Shown: piece after piece, positions 15,139 to 22,864 of the stretch
Layout of the letters: each line of letters starts with the position of its first letter
Position numbering within the stretch: the first letter of the stretch is position 1
DNA from: Streptomyces sp. 8K308
GTDB lineage: Bacteria; Actinomycetota; Actinomycetes; Streptomycetales; Streptomycetaceae
Direction: 5' to 3'
Assembly (NCBI RefSeq): GCF_004348315.1
Contig: NZ_SMKC01000049.1
Span: 1-32,973 of the forward strand
Length of the DNA stretch: 32,973 bases
Program-made: the position numbers and the translations under genes
The notes under the pieces: generated by a model
Told to the model about the DNA's origin: nothing
Seen by the model: the letters and a program-made list of their open reading frames with translations, nothing else
Databases searched by the model: none

Positions 15139-15930
15139 ATGGTGCGACGCGGTCCGGGAAAGCCCCTGTTGACGGCCTTGTTGGCGGCTCTCGTGGCCCT
15201 CGTCCTTGGCGGCCCGCTGGCCGCGCCCGCCTCGGCCGCGGCTCCGCCGTCCGGGTGCGTCCCGGAGATCCCGCTCGACGACACCGCGGGCGCCGAGCGT
15301 CTGCTGGCGCGGGTCGACGCGCTGGAGGCCGCCGGCCGCGGCCGGGCGGAGATCGACGCGGCGCTCGCCGAGGAGGCGTGCCTGGTGCGGGCCAGCGCGG
15401 CGGCGGCCGAGGTGCCGTCGACGTCCAACCTGGTGGTCGCCACGCCCGACGTCTACCGGATCGCCACGGTCAACGGGCGGGACCGCTGGGTGGCCATGAC
15501 CGACTGGGACTTCCAGTCCCTGCCCGCCTACCCCATGACGGGCCGCCAGGCCGTCACCACCTGGTTCGACTCGGCGATCACCCCGATCCTCCAGGTGGTC
15601 CACCACAGCGGCACCACCGACGAGTTCCCCAACACCAGCAGCGAGGCGGCGGCCGCGGTCAACGCCTACGGCGTCGGCTTCCTGATCACCCCGGCCAAGT
15701 CCGCCACCGACATGAACGTGGCCACCGGGCGCTCGGCCCTGGTCTTCGAGGGCAGCGGCGGGGTCTGCAAGACGCTGACGGCGCGCGGCGCGTTCGCCCA
15801 CACCTGGTACGGCACCGACATCGGCTCGCTGTCCGTCGCCGCCGCGGGACCCACCTTCGGCTGGACCGACACTGCCTACCGGGCCCTCAACGTGAGTCAG
15901 CCGGCGACGGTCGCCAACGTGTGTGGCTGA
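15139..15930 (+). CDS. Secreted protein of unknown function
   Basis: A 263-residue protein with a clear Sec signal peptide: VRRGPGK, then a hydrophobic core to about residue 28, and a likely cleavage after PASA near residue 33. There is no lipobox. The mature part begins with a helical segment (ERLLARVDALEAAGRGRAEI), followed by a beta-rich domain of about 170 residues with many aromatic residues. Its Cys residues (C40, one in EEACLV, one in GVCKTL and one in the C-terminal NVCG) could form two disulfides. ATG 15139 has GGGAGG 3 nt upstream (15130-15135), a short spacing. I recognise no family. It diverges from the ribosomal protection gene and converges on the transpeptidase gene. A 15-bp stem-loop spans its stop. 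Confidence 0.8.
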   Translation: MVRRGPGKPLLTALLAALVALVLGGPLAAPASAAAPPSGCVPEIPLDDTAGAERLLARVDALEAAGRGRAEIDAALAEEACLVRASAAAAEVPSTSNLVVATPDVYRIATVNGRDRWVAMTDWDFQSLPAYPMTGRQAVTTWFDSAITPILQVVHHSGTTDEFPNTSSEAAAAVNAYGVGFLITPAKSATDMNVATGRSALVFEGSGGVCKTLTARGAFAHTWYGTDIGSLSVAAAGPTFGWTDTAYRALNVSQPATVANVCG

Positions 15931-15943
15931 CCGTCGCCGGCTG
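15898..15943. terminator. 15-bp perfect stem-loop spanning a stop codon
   Basis: CAGCCGGCGACGGTC (15898-15912) pairs perfectly with GACCGTCGCCGGCTG (15929-15943) across a 16-nt loop. The left arm is in the last codons of the secreted-protein gene and the right arm begins within its TGA. It probably ends transcription from both sides, since the transpeptidase gene arrives from the right and stops at 15968. Confidence 0.75.
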
Positions 15944-15967
15944 CTGACGACGCGGGACGGGCCCGGG

Positions 15968-17623
15968 CTACGGCGCGGCGCGCAGCACGTCCGCGACGAC
16001 CGGTCCCGCGTTGCTGCCGCCGTGTCCCGAGTTGGGGACGACGGCGGCGACGGCCAGGTCGTTGCGGTAGGCGGTGAACCAGGCGTTGGGCTTGTCCTGG
16101 CCGTCGACCTCGGCGGAGCCGGTCTTGGCGCCGATGTCGCCGCCGAGGCCGGCCATCGCCTCGGCCGCCGTGCCGTTGGTCGCCGTGCGGTTCATCAGCC
16201 CGCGCAGCTCCTGGGCCGTGCCGGCGCTCAGGCCGCTCGCGGTGGCGAACTCGCGGTCGTCGAAGGACTGCGGGACCAGGTAGGGCTGGAGGAAGCCGCC
16301 GTTGCGCACGGTGGCGGAGACCGAGGCCATGGTCATCGGGTTCATCCGCACCCCGCCCTGGCCGATCAGCGAGGCGGCCATCTGGGCGTCGGACTGGGTG
16401 GGCACCGAGCCGTCCATGGTGGTGGTGCCGACCTGCCAGGTCATGCCCAGGCCGAAGGCGTCGCGGGCCTGGTTGCCGAGCGCGTCGTCGGAGAGCTCGG
16501 GGGCTTGGCTGATGAAGGCGGTGTTGCAGGAGGCGGCGAAGCTGTCGGCGAAGGTGCCGCCCTCGATCTCGAACTCGTCGAGGTTCTGGAACCGCCAGCC
16601 GCCGACCTCGAAGTACTGCGGGCAGGGGTGCGGGGCGTTCGCCGAGGCCAGGCCCTCGTCGATGAGCAGCGAGGCGGTGACGATCTTGAAGGTGGAGCCC
16701 GGCGCGTAGGAGCCCTCGAGCGCCGTGTTGAAGCCGTCGGCCGGGGAGTTGGCGATGCCCTGGATGGCGCCGGTGCTTGGCTGGATGGCGACGACCGAGG
16801 CGTTGCTCTTGCCGGCGACGGCGGCCTCGGCGGCGGCCTGGATGGTCGGGTCGATGGTGGTGGGCACCTGCCCCGCGGAGGGCTCGGCGAGCGCGAGCAG
16901 CTGCGCGACGGTCTCGCCCTCGGCGTCCACGATCCTGGTCTCGGCGCCCGCGCTGCCGCCGGACTCCTCGGCGTACCGCTCGCGCAGGTCCTCAAGGATC
17001 GGCGCGAGGGTCGGGTGCTCCTCGGCGGTGAGCACGGCGCCCGTGGCGTCAAGCACCTCGACCGGGGGCAGCTCGTCGAGCGGCCCGGTGACGATGGACT
17101 GGCCGTCGGCGAGGTCCGGGTGGAGCACCGAGGGCTCCCAGTCGACGACGGGCTCGCCGGTGTCGGCATCCCGGGTGACGGTCAGCTCGGAGGAGTAGCT
17201 CCACTCGGCCGGGTCGACCGCCTCGTCCTCCTCGTAGGCCACCACCGCGTCAACCGCGAAGCCGACCCGCTCGCCGCTCGGCGCCTGGGGCGTGACAGTG
17301 AGCTGAGAGACGGCCGCGTCCTCGACGAGCGAGGTCAGCGCGGCCGTGGCGGCCTCGGGGTCGTCGGTCAGCTCGGCCGCGGCGGCCGCGTCGCCCGCGG
17401 CCCAGGCGTCGAGGAAGGCGCCCGAGGTCCTGAGCACCTCCTCGGCGCTCGGCGGCCCGCTCTCCACGCCCTCGCCCGGCTCGTCGTCCGAGGTGGCGGC
17501 GACGTTGCCCCGCTCGCCGTCCTCGGTGTCGCCGCCGAGCAGGCTGTAGGCCCCGAACCCAAGCACCGAGACGACCGCCGCGCACGTCCCGGCAATAACG
17601 GCGACACGCTGTCCGCTCCGCAT
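15968..17623 (-). CDS. Penicillin-binding transpeptidase with MecA_N (NTF2-like) domain
   Basis: A 551-residue class B-type penicillin-binding protein anchored by one N-terminal helix (about residues 7-30). A linker rich in Asp, Glu and Gly leads to an NTF2-like MecA_N domain (about 58-165, SAEEVLRTSGAFLDAWAAGD), then a dimerisation region and the transpeptidase domain from about 252. The active-site motifs are complete: SxxK as STFK at 310-313, SxN as SCN at 365-367 and KTG at 500-502. It cross-links peptidoglycan outside the membrane. The MecA_N architecture is shared with low-affinity PBP2a, but also with many ordinary Streptomyces proteins, so beta-lactam resistance cannot be claimed. ATG 17623 is the first start with an anchor. 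It diverges from the membrane/HTH pair. Confidence 0.95.
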   Translation of the reverse strand: MRSGQRVAVIAGTCAAVVSVLGFGAYSLLGGDTEDGERGNVAATSDDEPGEGVESGPPSAEEVLRTSGAFLDAWAAGDAAAAAELTDDPEAATAALTSLVEDAAVSQLTVTPQAPSGERVGFAVDAVVAYEEDEAVDPAEWSYSSELTVTRDADTGEPVVDWEPSVLHPDLADGQSIVTGPLDELPPVEVLDATGAVLTAEEHPTLAPILEDLRERYAEESGGSAGAETRIVDAEGETVAQLLALAEPSAGQVPTTIDPTIQAAAEAAVAGKSNASVVAIQPSTGAIQGIANSPADGFNTALEGSYAPGSTFKIVTASLLIDEGLASANAPHPCPQYFEVGGWRFQNLDEFEIEGGTFADSFAASCNTAFISQAPELSDDALGNQARDAFGLGMTWQVGTTTMDGSVPTQSDAQMAASLIGQGGVRMNPMTMASVSATVRNGGFLQPYLVPQSFDDREFATASGLSAGTAQELRGLMNRTATNGTAAEAMAGLGGDIGAKTGSAEVDGQDKPNAWFTAYRNDLAVAAVVPNSGHGGSNAGPVVADVLRAAP

Positions 17624-17749
17624 CTGCCCTACCCCTCGATCACCCCATGAGCGCCTCTGCGAGGCGTCCGTCCGGGCAGCCTACCCGCTACCCGCGGTAT
17701 CGCTGACGGCAGCCCGGCGTCACCACGGGGCGACCACTCCGCCGGAGCG

Positions 17750-17797
17750 TGTCAACGATTCCTTGACAAGCCCACAAATGTCAAGGAAACCTTGACG
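17750..17797. promoter_or_regulatory. Twin 19-bp operators before the membrane/HTH gene pair
   Basis: Two copies of TGTCAA-N7-TTGAC(A/G) lie at 17750-17768 and 17779-17797, 29 bp apart, both with the half CCTTGAC. The second contains a perfect 17-bp dyad, GTCAAGG-AAA-CCTTGAC. The outward-facing halves also form 10-bp perfect arms, TTCCTTGACA (17759-17768) and TGTCAAGGAA (17779-17788). The second copy ends 1 nt before the ATG at 17799 and covers the AAGGAA that could serve as its ribosome site, while TTGACA could be a -35. Bound protein would block expression; autoregulation by the downstream HTH protein is inferred. Confidence 0.7.
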
Positions 17798-17798
17798 C

Positions 17799-18098
17799 AT
17801 GGAATCTCGTGCGGAATCGACCCCGGAACCGAACCCTCAACCAACACACCACCCGACCACCGGACTCGCCCTGCTCTCCGGGCTCCTCTGCGCCTTCGGC
17901 GCGCTGCTCGCCCTCCAGACGCTGACGGACAGCGACCTGATGCTGATCCCCCTCGGCGCGCTCGCGCTGACGATCTTCGTCGCCGGCGCCGTGCTCGCCG
18001 CCAGGACGGCACGGGCGCGGGCCGACGCCGCCCGCCTCGCCGAGCTCGAACCCCTCCCGCCCGCCGACGACCGGCGCGCCGGCGGGGGCCGGGCATGA
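17799..18098 (+). CDS. Small two-helix membrane protein
   Basis: A 99-residue protein. A Pro/Thr/His-rich N-terminus (about 1-21) is followed by two hydrophobic helices (about 22-42 and 47-68) joined by a short acidic turn, TDSD. An Arg/Ala-rich helix then leads to a Pro/Asp tail. The ATG is 1 nt after a strong operator, and AAGGAA inside the operator would be the ribosome site. Its stop overlaps the start of the HTH gene in ATGA, so the two are translated together. No family is recognised. A membrane partner or sensor for the HTH protein is a guess based on coupling. Confidence 0.75.
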   Translation: MESRAESTPEPNPQPTHHPTTGLALLSGLLCAFGALLALQTLTDSDLMLIPLGALALTIFVAGAVLAARTARARADAARLAELEPLPPADDRRAGGGRA

Positions 18099-18697
18099 CC
18101 GAGCCGCGCGCCGAGGGGCTGACCGAGACGGAGGAGACCGCGCTGCGCGAGGCCGTCGCCGAGGCCGTGCTCGCCGTCCGCGCCCAGAGCCGCGCCGGCC
18201 TCGGCAGCGACCCCGCGGCCCACCTGCTGATGGTCGCCGCCTCCCGGGTCGCCGCCGAGGAGACCGGCCGGCTGCTGCGCCAGTCCATCAACGGGGCGCG
18301 CGCCGCCGGACACAGCTGGGAGGTCGTCGGCCGGCTGCTCGGCATCAGCCGCCAGGCCGCGCAGCAGCGCTTCGGCACCCCGACCGCCGCCCCGCCGCCG
18401 GCCGCCACCGGAGGACACCGCCGGGTGCTCTCCCCGCTCAACGCCTTCAACGAGATGGACGCCCTGGCCGAGTCGGGACGCCGCGGCTGGCACGTCGTCG
18501 ACTACGGCCACCTCCACCATCTCGTCGAGTCCTCCCCCCGGCAGTGGGAACACCAGCGCCTGTGGTGGCCCACCCGCCGCCGGCGCCGCCGGATGGCCGA
18601 GCAGGGCTGGCAGCTGATCGTCCCCAGCGACTTCGACTCGCCCTGGGCCTACTACAAGCGCCCCCTCGACCTGCCGGCGGAACCCGGCCTCTCCTGA
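18095..18697 (+). CDS. HTH DNA-binding protein with novel C-terminal region
   Basis: A 200-residue protein starting at ATG 18095 inside the previous stop. An N-terminal helical region (about 1-65) leads to a helix-turn-helix: GHSWEVVGRLLGISRQAAQQRFG (written here in two parts, GHSWEVVGRLLG and ISRQAAQQRFG). A Pro/Ala linker follows. The C-terminal 75 residues are rich in Trp, Tyr, His and Arg (GWHVVDYGHLHHLVE, RLWWPTRRRRRR, GWQLIVP) and look like a small alpha/beta domain, without a family I recognise. The twin operators upstream make autoregulation likely. Its stop lies in a 13-bp terminator palindrome. Confidence 0.82.
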   Translation: MTEPRAEGLTETEETALREAVAEAVLAVRAQSRAGLGSDPAAHLLMVAASRVAAEETGRLLRQSINGARAAGHSWEVVGRLLGISRQAAQQRFGTPTAAPPPAATGGHRRVLSPLNAFNEMDALAESGRRGWHVVDYGHLHHLVESSPRQWEHQRLWWPTRRRRRRMAEQGWQLIVPSDFDSPWAYYKRPLDLPAEPGLS

Positions 18698-18716
18698 CGG
18701 CCGGTCAGGAGAGGCC
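18686..18716. terminator. Perfect bidirectional terminator containing both stop codons
   Basis: GGCCTCTCCTGAC (18686-18698) and GTCAGGAGAGGCC (18704-18716) are perfect reverse complements around a 5-nt loop. The TGA of the rightward HTH gene (18695-18697) and the TGA of the leftward zinc-ribbon gene (18707-18705) occupy mirror positions in the two arms. It can terminate transcripts from either side. Confidence 0.88.
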
Positions 18717-19226
18717 CGCCTGCTGTGCCTTCCCGTCGAGCTGGCCGCCGTAGCCGGCCCCGGTCCAGACGTAGTGCCGGAACTGCTCCGGGGTCATCAC
18801 CCCCGGCCAGCCGGAACCCGGGTAGAACACGCCCCGGCACTGGTAGCAGTAGCGCGCCCCGGCGCTGAGCGCCTCCGCCCGCGGCCTCCCGGCCCGCACC
18901 CGGCGGTCGTCCCTGACCTCGTCGCGGATGATGGCGAACGTGGCCACCAGGATGAGCACCGCGGCGACGGCGCCGACCGCCGTGAGCCACGGCAGGTCAC
19001 GCTCCTCGGCGTAGTACGCCCCGGCGGAGCCGGCGACGACGGCGATGAGCACGCCCTCGACGGAGTGTATGAACCAGTCCCCACCGGACGCCGGCGCGAT
19101 CGCCAGCCGGGTCGACAGCCTCTCGGACCGCCCCCGCTTGTCCACCCGGGCCTCGGCCACCGGCACGTTCTCCCACGTCCGGCACCCGGGACACACCACC
19201 GGACCGTTCACCTCGCCGTTCGTCAT
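18705..19226 (-). CDS. Membrane protein with split Cys4 zinc-binding motif
   Basis: A 173-residue protein from ATG 19226; an in-frame GTG at 19247 is an alternative. CPGC is at 12-15 and CYQC at 127-130, a pattern typical of zinc ribbons, but here the two pairs are separated by two membrane helices (about 56-73 and 80-100). Both pairs would therefore face the same, probably cytoplasmic, side. The C-terminal part (GVMTPEQFRHYVWTGAG) is aromatic. No enzyme motif is visible. It is downstream of nothing on its own strand; the mannosyltransferase gene lies 57 bp behind its start, in the same direction. Function is unknown. Confidence 0.78.
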   Translation of the reverse strand: MTNGEVNGPVVCPGCRTWENVPVAEARVDKRGRSERLSTRLAIAPASGGDWFIHSVEGVLIAVVAGSAGAYYAEERDLPWLTAVGAVAAVLILVATFAIIRDEVRDDRRVRAGRPRAEALSAGARYCYQCRGVFYPGSGWPGVMTPEQFRHYVWTGAGYGGQLDGKAQQAGLS

Positions 19227-19283
19227 GCGCCCATGGTGACGCCTCACGAAATGTCCACATCAACGGGGGTTGGTGCCCCGGAG

Positions 19284-21002
19284 CTACACCCAGGTGTCCA
19301 ACCACATCCGGGACCGCCAGCCGTCGACCGGGATCTCGGTGCCGGTGTAGATCGGGTAGAAGTAGATGAAGTTCCACGCGATCAGCAGCACCAGCACCCC
19401 GCTGGCCACGATGCCGAGCACCCGGCGGCGCTCCGAGCAGCCCGGTGGGCCGAGGAGCGCGCCGATCAGCATCGTCACCGCCAGGCAGAGGAACGGCGTC
19501 AGCACCACCGCGTAGAAGTAGAAGATGGTGCGCTCCTGGTACATGAACCACGGCAGGTAGCCGGCCGCCACCCCGCACAGCACCGCCCCGGCGCGCCAGT
19601 CGCGGCGGAAGCCCCAGCGGTATACCAGGTAGGCGAGCGCGAAACAGGCCGTCCACCACAGCAGCGGGGTGCCGAGCGCCAGCACCTCGCGGGCACAGCC
19701 GCTCGCGTAGCGGCAGTCGCCCTCGCCGCGCTCCTCGGAGGTGTAGTAGTAGGTGACCGGCCGGGTGGCGGCCAGCCAACTCCAGGGGTTCGACTCGTAG
19801 TTGTGTTCCGAGGTCAGCCCGACGTGGAACTGGTAGACCTCGGTCGTGTAGTGCCACCAGCTGCGCAGCACGGCGGGCACGAAGGAGTAGTCGCTCTCGC
19901 CGGCGCCCTCCCGGTTCGCCCAGTCCCGGTAGTAGCCGCCCGAGGTGGCGAACCAGCCCGTCCAGCTGACCAGGTAGACGGCCAGCGCGACCGGCACCAG
20001 CGAGACGAACGCCGGCAGCGCGTCCCGCCGCAGCGTCGCGTGCCGCGGCCGCTTGGCGCCGGCCGTGCGGCGGGCCGCCGCGTCCCACAGCACCGTGAGG
20101 ACGCCGAACGCGGCGAGCACGTACAGGCCGTTCCACTTGGTCGCGCATGCCAGGCCCAGGCAGACGCCGGCGGCGATCCGCCAGGGCCGCGCGCCGAGCC
20201 CGAGCCGCCCCGCGACCTCCGCGTCGGGCCGCAGCAGCCCGTCGGAGCCGGTGGGCAGCGCCTCGGCCAGTCTGACGCGGGCCCGGTCGCGGTCGACCAG
20301 CAGACAGCCGAACGCGGCCAGCAGCCAGAACATCAGTACGAGGTCGAGCAGCGCGGTCCGGCTCATCACGAAGTGCAGCCCGTCCACCGCGAGCAGCAGC
20401 CCCGCCACGCAGCCGAGCACGGTGGAGCGGAAGAGACGGCGGCCGATGCGGCAGACCATCAGCACCGAGAGGGTGCCGAGCAGCGCCACCATGAAGCGCC
20501 AGCCGAACGGGGTGAGCCCGAACAGCCACTCGCCGACCGCGATGACCCACTTGCCGGCCGGCGGGTGGACGACGTACGCGGCGGCGTCGTCGAACGGGGT
20601 CTGGCCGGCCATGATCCGCTCGTTGGCGTCGTCCGCCCACTCGGTCTCGTAGCCGCGCCTGAGCAGGGACCAGGCGTCCTTCGCGTAGTACGTCTCGTCG
20701 AATATCACCGCGTTCGGCGAGCCGAGGTTCACGAACCTGAGCGCCCCGGCGAGCGCCGCGACCAGCAGCGGGCCGCCCCAGCCGGTCCACCCGGCCAGCC
20801 GGGCGGCGGCGGCCGGCGCGAAGCCGAAGTACTGCCAGAGGCGGGACCCCGGCTCCGGGTAGGGCGGGACAAGACGCTCGCGGACGCCGGCGGATCTCGG
20901 CGGCACGTAACCGAAGCGGCGCAGCCGCTGCCCCCAGGCGGCGGGCGGCCGGCCTGGGTCCTGTTCCTGAGGGGCGTCGTCCGTCACGGTCTGGCTGGTC
21001 AT
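19284..21002 (-). CDS. pmt: Dolichyl-phosphate-mannose--protein mannosyltransferase
   Basis: A 572-residue polytopic enzyme of the GT39 family. After a Pro-rich cytoplasmic N-terminus, the first external loop carries the catalytic Asp-Glu pair (NAVIFDETYYAKDAW). The HPPAGKW segment, the long hydrophobic helices and a large central external loop (WFATSGGYYRDWANREG to REVLALGTPL) follow. It transfers mannose from polyprenyl-phosphate mannose to Ser/Thr of proteins during Sec export. The start ATG 21002 is chosen because the upstream open stretch to 21206 is antisense to rsmI and not conserved-looking; the ribosome site is weak. It diverges from rsmI with only about 50 bp between the starts, an arrangement common in actinomycetes. 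Confidence 0.95.
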   Translation of the reverse strand: MTSQTVTDDAPQEQDPGRPPAAWGQRLRRFGYVPPRSAGVRERLVPPYPEPGSRLWQYFGFAPAAAARLAGWTGWGGPLLVAALAGALRFVNLGSPNAVIFDETYYAKDAWSLLRRGYETEWADDANERIMAGQTPFDDAAAYVVHPPAGKWVIAVGEWLFGLTPFGWRFMVALLGTLSVLMVCRIGRRLFRSTVLGCVAGLLLAVDGLHFVMSRTALLDLVLMFWLLAAFGCLLVDRDRARVRLAEALPTGSDGLLRPDAEVAGRLGLGARPWRIAAGVCLGLACATKWNGLYVLAAFGVLTVLWDAAARRTAGAKRPRHATLRRDALPAFVSLVPVALAVYLVSWTGWFATSGGYYRDWANREGAGESDYSFVPAVLRSWWHYTTEVYQFHVGLTSEHNYESNPWSWLAATRPVTYYYTSEERGEGDCRYASGCAREVLALGTPLLWWTACFALAYLVYRWGFRRDWRAGAVLCGVAAGYLPWFMYQERTIFYFYAVVLTPFLCLAVTMLIGALLGPPGCSERRRVLGIVASGVLVLLIAWNFIYFYPIYTGTEIPVDGWRSRMWLDTWV

Positions 21003-21054
21003 CACCGGCCATCTTGGCATCCGGCGCGCGGGGCGAGAGGGAGGATGGGTGAGG

Positions 21055-21945
21055 ATGAGCGATATGACTGGCGCGCGCGGCAATCCTTCCGATGCCACCC
21101 TCGGCACCCTCGTCCTCGCCGGAACCCCCATCGGCGACCTCGCCGACGCCCCGCCCCGGCTGGCCGCCGAGCTGGCCGAGGCCGACGTGGTGGCGGCCGA
21201 GGACACCCGCCGGTTGCGGCGGCTCGCCCAGGGGCTCGGGGCGCGGATCGAGGGGCGCGTGGTGTCCTACTTCGAGGGCAACGAGGCGGCGCGCACGCCG
21301 GAGCTCGCCGAGGAGCTCGCGCGGGGCGCGCGGGTGCTGCTGGTCACGGACGCCGGCATGCCGTCCGTCTCCGACCCCGGCTACCGGCTCGTCGTCGCCG
21401 CCATCGAGCTCGGCGCGCGCGTCACGGCGGTGCCGGGCCCCTCCGCGGTGCTGACGGCGCTGGCGCTCTCCGGGCTCCCGGTGGACCGCTTCTGCTTCGA
21501 GGGCTTCCCGCCGCGCAAGGCGGGGGAGCGGGCGGCGCTGCTGCGGGAGCTGGCGGACGAGCGCCGCACGCTGGTCTTCTTCGAGTCCCCGCACCGGCTG
21601 GCCGCCACCCTCGCCGCCATGGCCGAGGCGTTCGGCGCCGACCGGCGGGCGGCCGTCTGCCGCGAGCTCACCAAGACGTACGAGGAGATCCGCCGCGGCC
21701 CGCTCGCCGAGCTCGCCGCCTGGGCGGCGGACGGCGTGCGCGGCGAGATCACCGTCGTCGTCGCGGGCGCGCCACGGGGGGCGGCGGCCGCGCTCTCCGC
21801 GACCGACCTGGCCGGCCTGGTCGCGGCGCGGGAGTCGGCGGGCCAACCGCGGAAGGCGGCGATCGCGGAGGTCGCCAAGGAGGCCGGCGTCCCCAAGCGG
21901 ACCGTCTTCGACGCGGTGGTGGCGGCGAAGCCACCGGGCGGGTAA
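21055..21945 (+). CDS. rsmI: 16S rRNA (cytidine-1402-2'-O)-methyltransferase
   Basis: A 296-residue SAM-dependent enzyme of the tetrapyrrole-methylase fold. Family motifs are LAGTPIGDLADAPPRLAAEL, AAEDTRRLRRL, VLLVTDAGMPSVSDPGYRLV, VPGPSAVLTALALSGLP and FFESPHRL. It 2'-O-methylates C1402 in the ribosomal decoding site. GTG 21049, ATG 21055 and ATG 21064 are all possible; GGGAGGA at 21039-21045 best fits ATG 21055. It leads the rightward housekeeping run toward tatD and ksgA. Confidence 0.95.
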   Translation: MSDMTGARGNPSDATLGTLVLAGTPIGDLADAPPRLAAELAEADVVAAEDTRRLRRLAQGLGARIEGRVVSYFEGNEAARTPELAEELARGARVLLVTDAGMPSVSDPGYRLVVAAIELGARVTAVPGPSAVLTALALSGLPVDRFCFEGFPPRKAGERAALLRELADERRTLVFFESPHRLAATLAAMAEAFGADRRAAVCRELTKTYEEIRRGPLAELAAWAADGVRGEITVVVAGAPRGAAAALSATDLAGLVAARESAGQPRKAAIAEVAKEAGVPKRTVFDAVVAAKPPGG

Positions 21946-22018
21946 CGGCGGAGCTCCCGGGTGGGTGGGGGGAAACCGCGGCGCCGAGGCGAGCGCGGCG
22001 GCCCCGTAGGATCGTGGC

Positions 22019-22864
22019 ATGCCCAAGTCCGCCAAGGCCAAGGCGTTGGAGCCGGTGCCGCCACCGTTGCCCGAACCGTTGGCCGTGCCCGTCACCGACT
22101 CGCACACCCACCTCGACATGCAGGACACCACCGTCGAGGACGCCCTGGCCAAGGCCGCCGAGGTCGGCGTCACCCGCGTGGTGCAGATCGGCTGCGACCC
22201 GGAGCGCGCCAGGTGGGCCGTGAAGACGGCCGCCGAGCACGAGGCCGTCTGGGCCGCCGTCGCGCTGCACCCCAACGAGGCACCGCGCCTCGACGCCGAA
22301 GGACCCGGCGTGCTCGACGCCGCGCTCGACGAGATCGCCGAGCTCGCCGAGCGCCACGAGGTGCGGGCGCTCGGCGAGACCGGCCTCGACTACTTCCGCA
22401 CCGGTCCCGAGGGCGTCGCCGCGCAGCAGCGTTCGTTCCGCCGGCACATCGAGATCGCGAAGGCGCTGGACAAGGCGCTGGTCATCCACGACCGCGACGC
22501 CCACGACGACGTGCTCCGCATCCTCCGCGAGGAGGGCGCGCCCCGTCGCACCGTCTTCCACTGCTTCTCCGGCGACGTCGCGATGGCCGAGGTGTGCGCG
22601 GCCGAGGGGTACTTCATGTCGTTCGCCGGCAACGTCACCTTCGGTAGCGCCCAGCCGTTGCGGGACGCGCTCGCCGCCGCCCCGCCCGAGCTGCTGCTCG
22701 TCGAGACGGACGCCCCGTTCCTCACGCCGACGCCGTTCCGCGGCCGGCCCAACGCGCCGTACCTGATCCCCGTCACGCTCCGCGCGATGGCCCAGGTCAA
22801 GGGGTTGACGGAGACCGAGCTCGCCCGCCACGTGGCGGCCAACACGGTGCGGGCCTTCGGGTGA
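22019..22864 (+). CDS. tatD: TatD-family metal-dependent hydrolase
   Basis: A 281-residue TIM-barrel amidohydrolase. The metal-binding pair is in DSHTHLD (His29, His31). [10 protein letters not shown] supplies the Glu ligand, and [17 protein letters not shown] and [10 protein letters not shown] supply the remaining His and Asp ligands. TatD proteins act as metal-dependent 3' nucleases in DNA repair or degradation. An Ala/Pro/Lys-rich N-terminal extension of about 25 residues precedes the barrel. Its TGA overlaps the GTG of ksgA (GTGA). In Mycobacterium tuberculosis the order is tatD-rpfB-ksgA-ispE; here rpfB is missing. Confidence 0.94.
   Translation: MPKSAKAKALEPVPPPLPEPLAVPVTDSHTHLDMQDTTVEDALAKAAEVGVTRVVQIGCDPERARWAVKTAAEHEAVWAAVALHPNEAPRLDAEGPGVLDAALDEIAELAERHEVRALGETGLDYFRTGPEGVAAQQRSFRRHIEIAKALDKALVIHDRDAHDDVLRILREEGAPRRTVFHCFSGDVAMAEVCAAEGYFMSFAGNVTFGSAQPLRDALAAAPPELLLVETDAPFLTPTPFRGRPNAPYLIPVTLRAMAQVKGLTETELARHVAANTVRAFG

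Noticed and set aside
12887..17623. Mobile antibiotic-resistance island (ribosomal protection gene plus MecA_N transpeptidase)
   Set aside because: No transposase, integrase or terminal repeats are present, base composition matches the neighbours, and both families are common on Streptomyces chromosomes.
18774..22223. Very long rightward open frame across the mannosyltransferase gene
   Set aside because: It is a GC-bias artefact, low-complexity Arg/Pro/Gln translation opposite clear genes.
18997..22275. Very long leftward open frame across rsmI and the mannosyltransferase
   Set aside because: It is out of frame with the recognisable mannosyltransferase and antisense to rsmI, with no family motifs.
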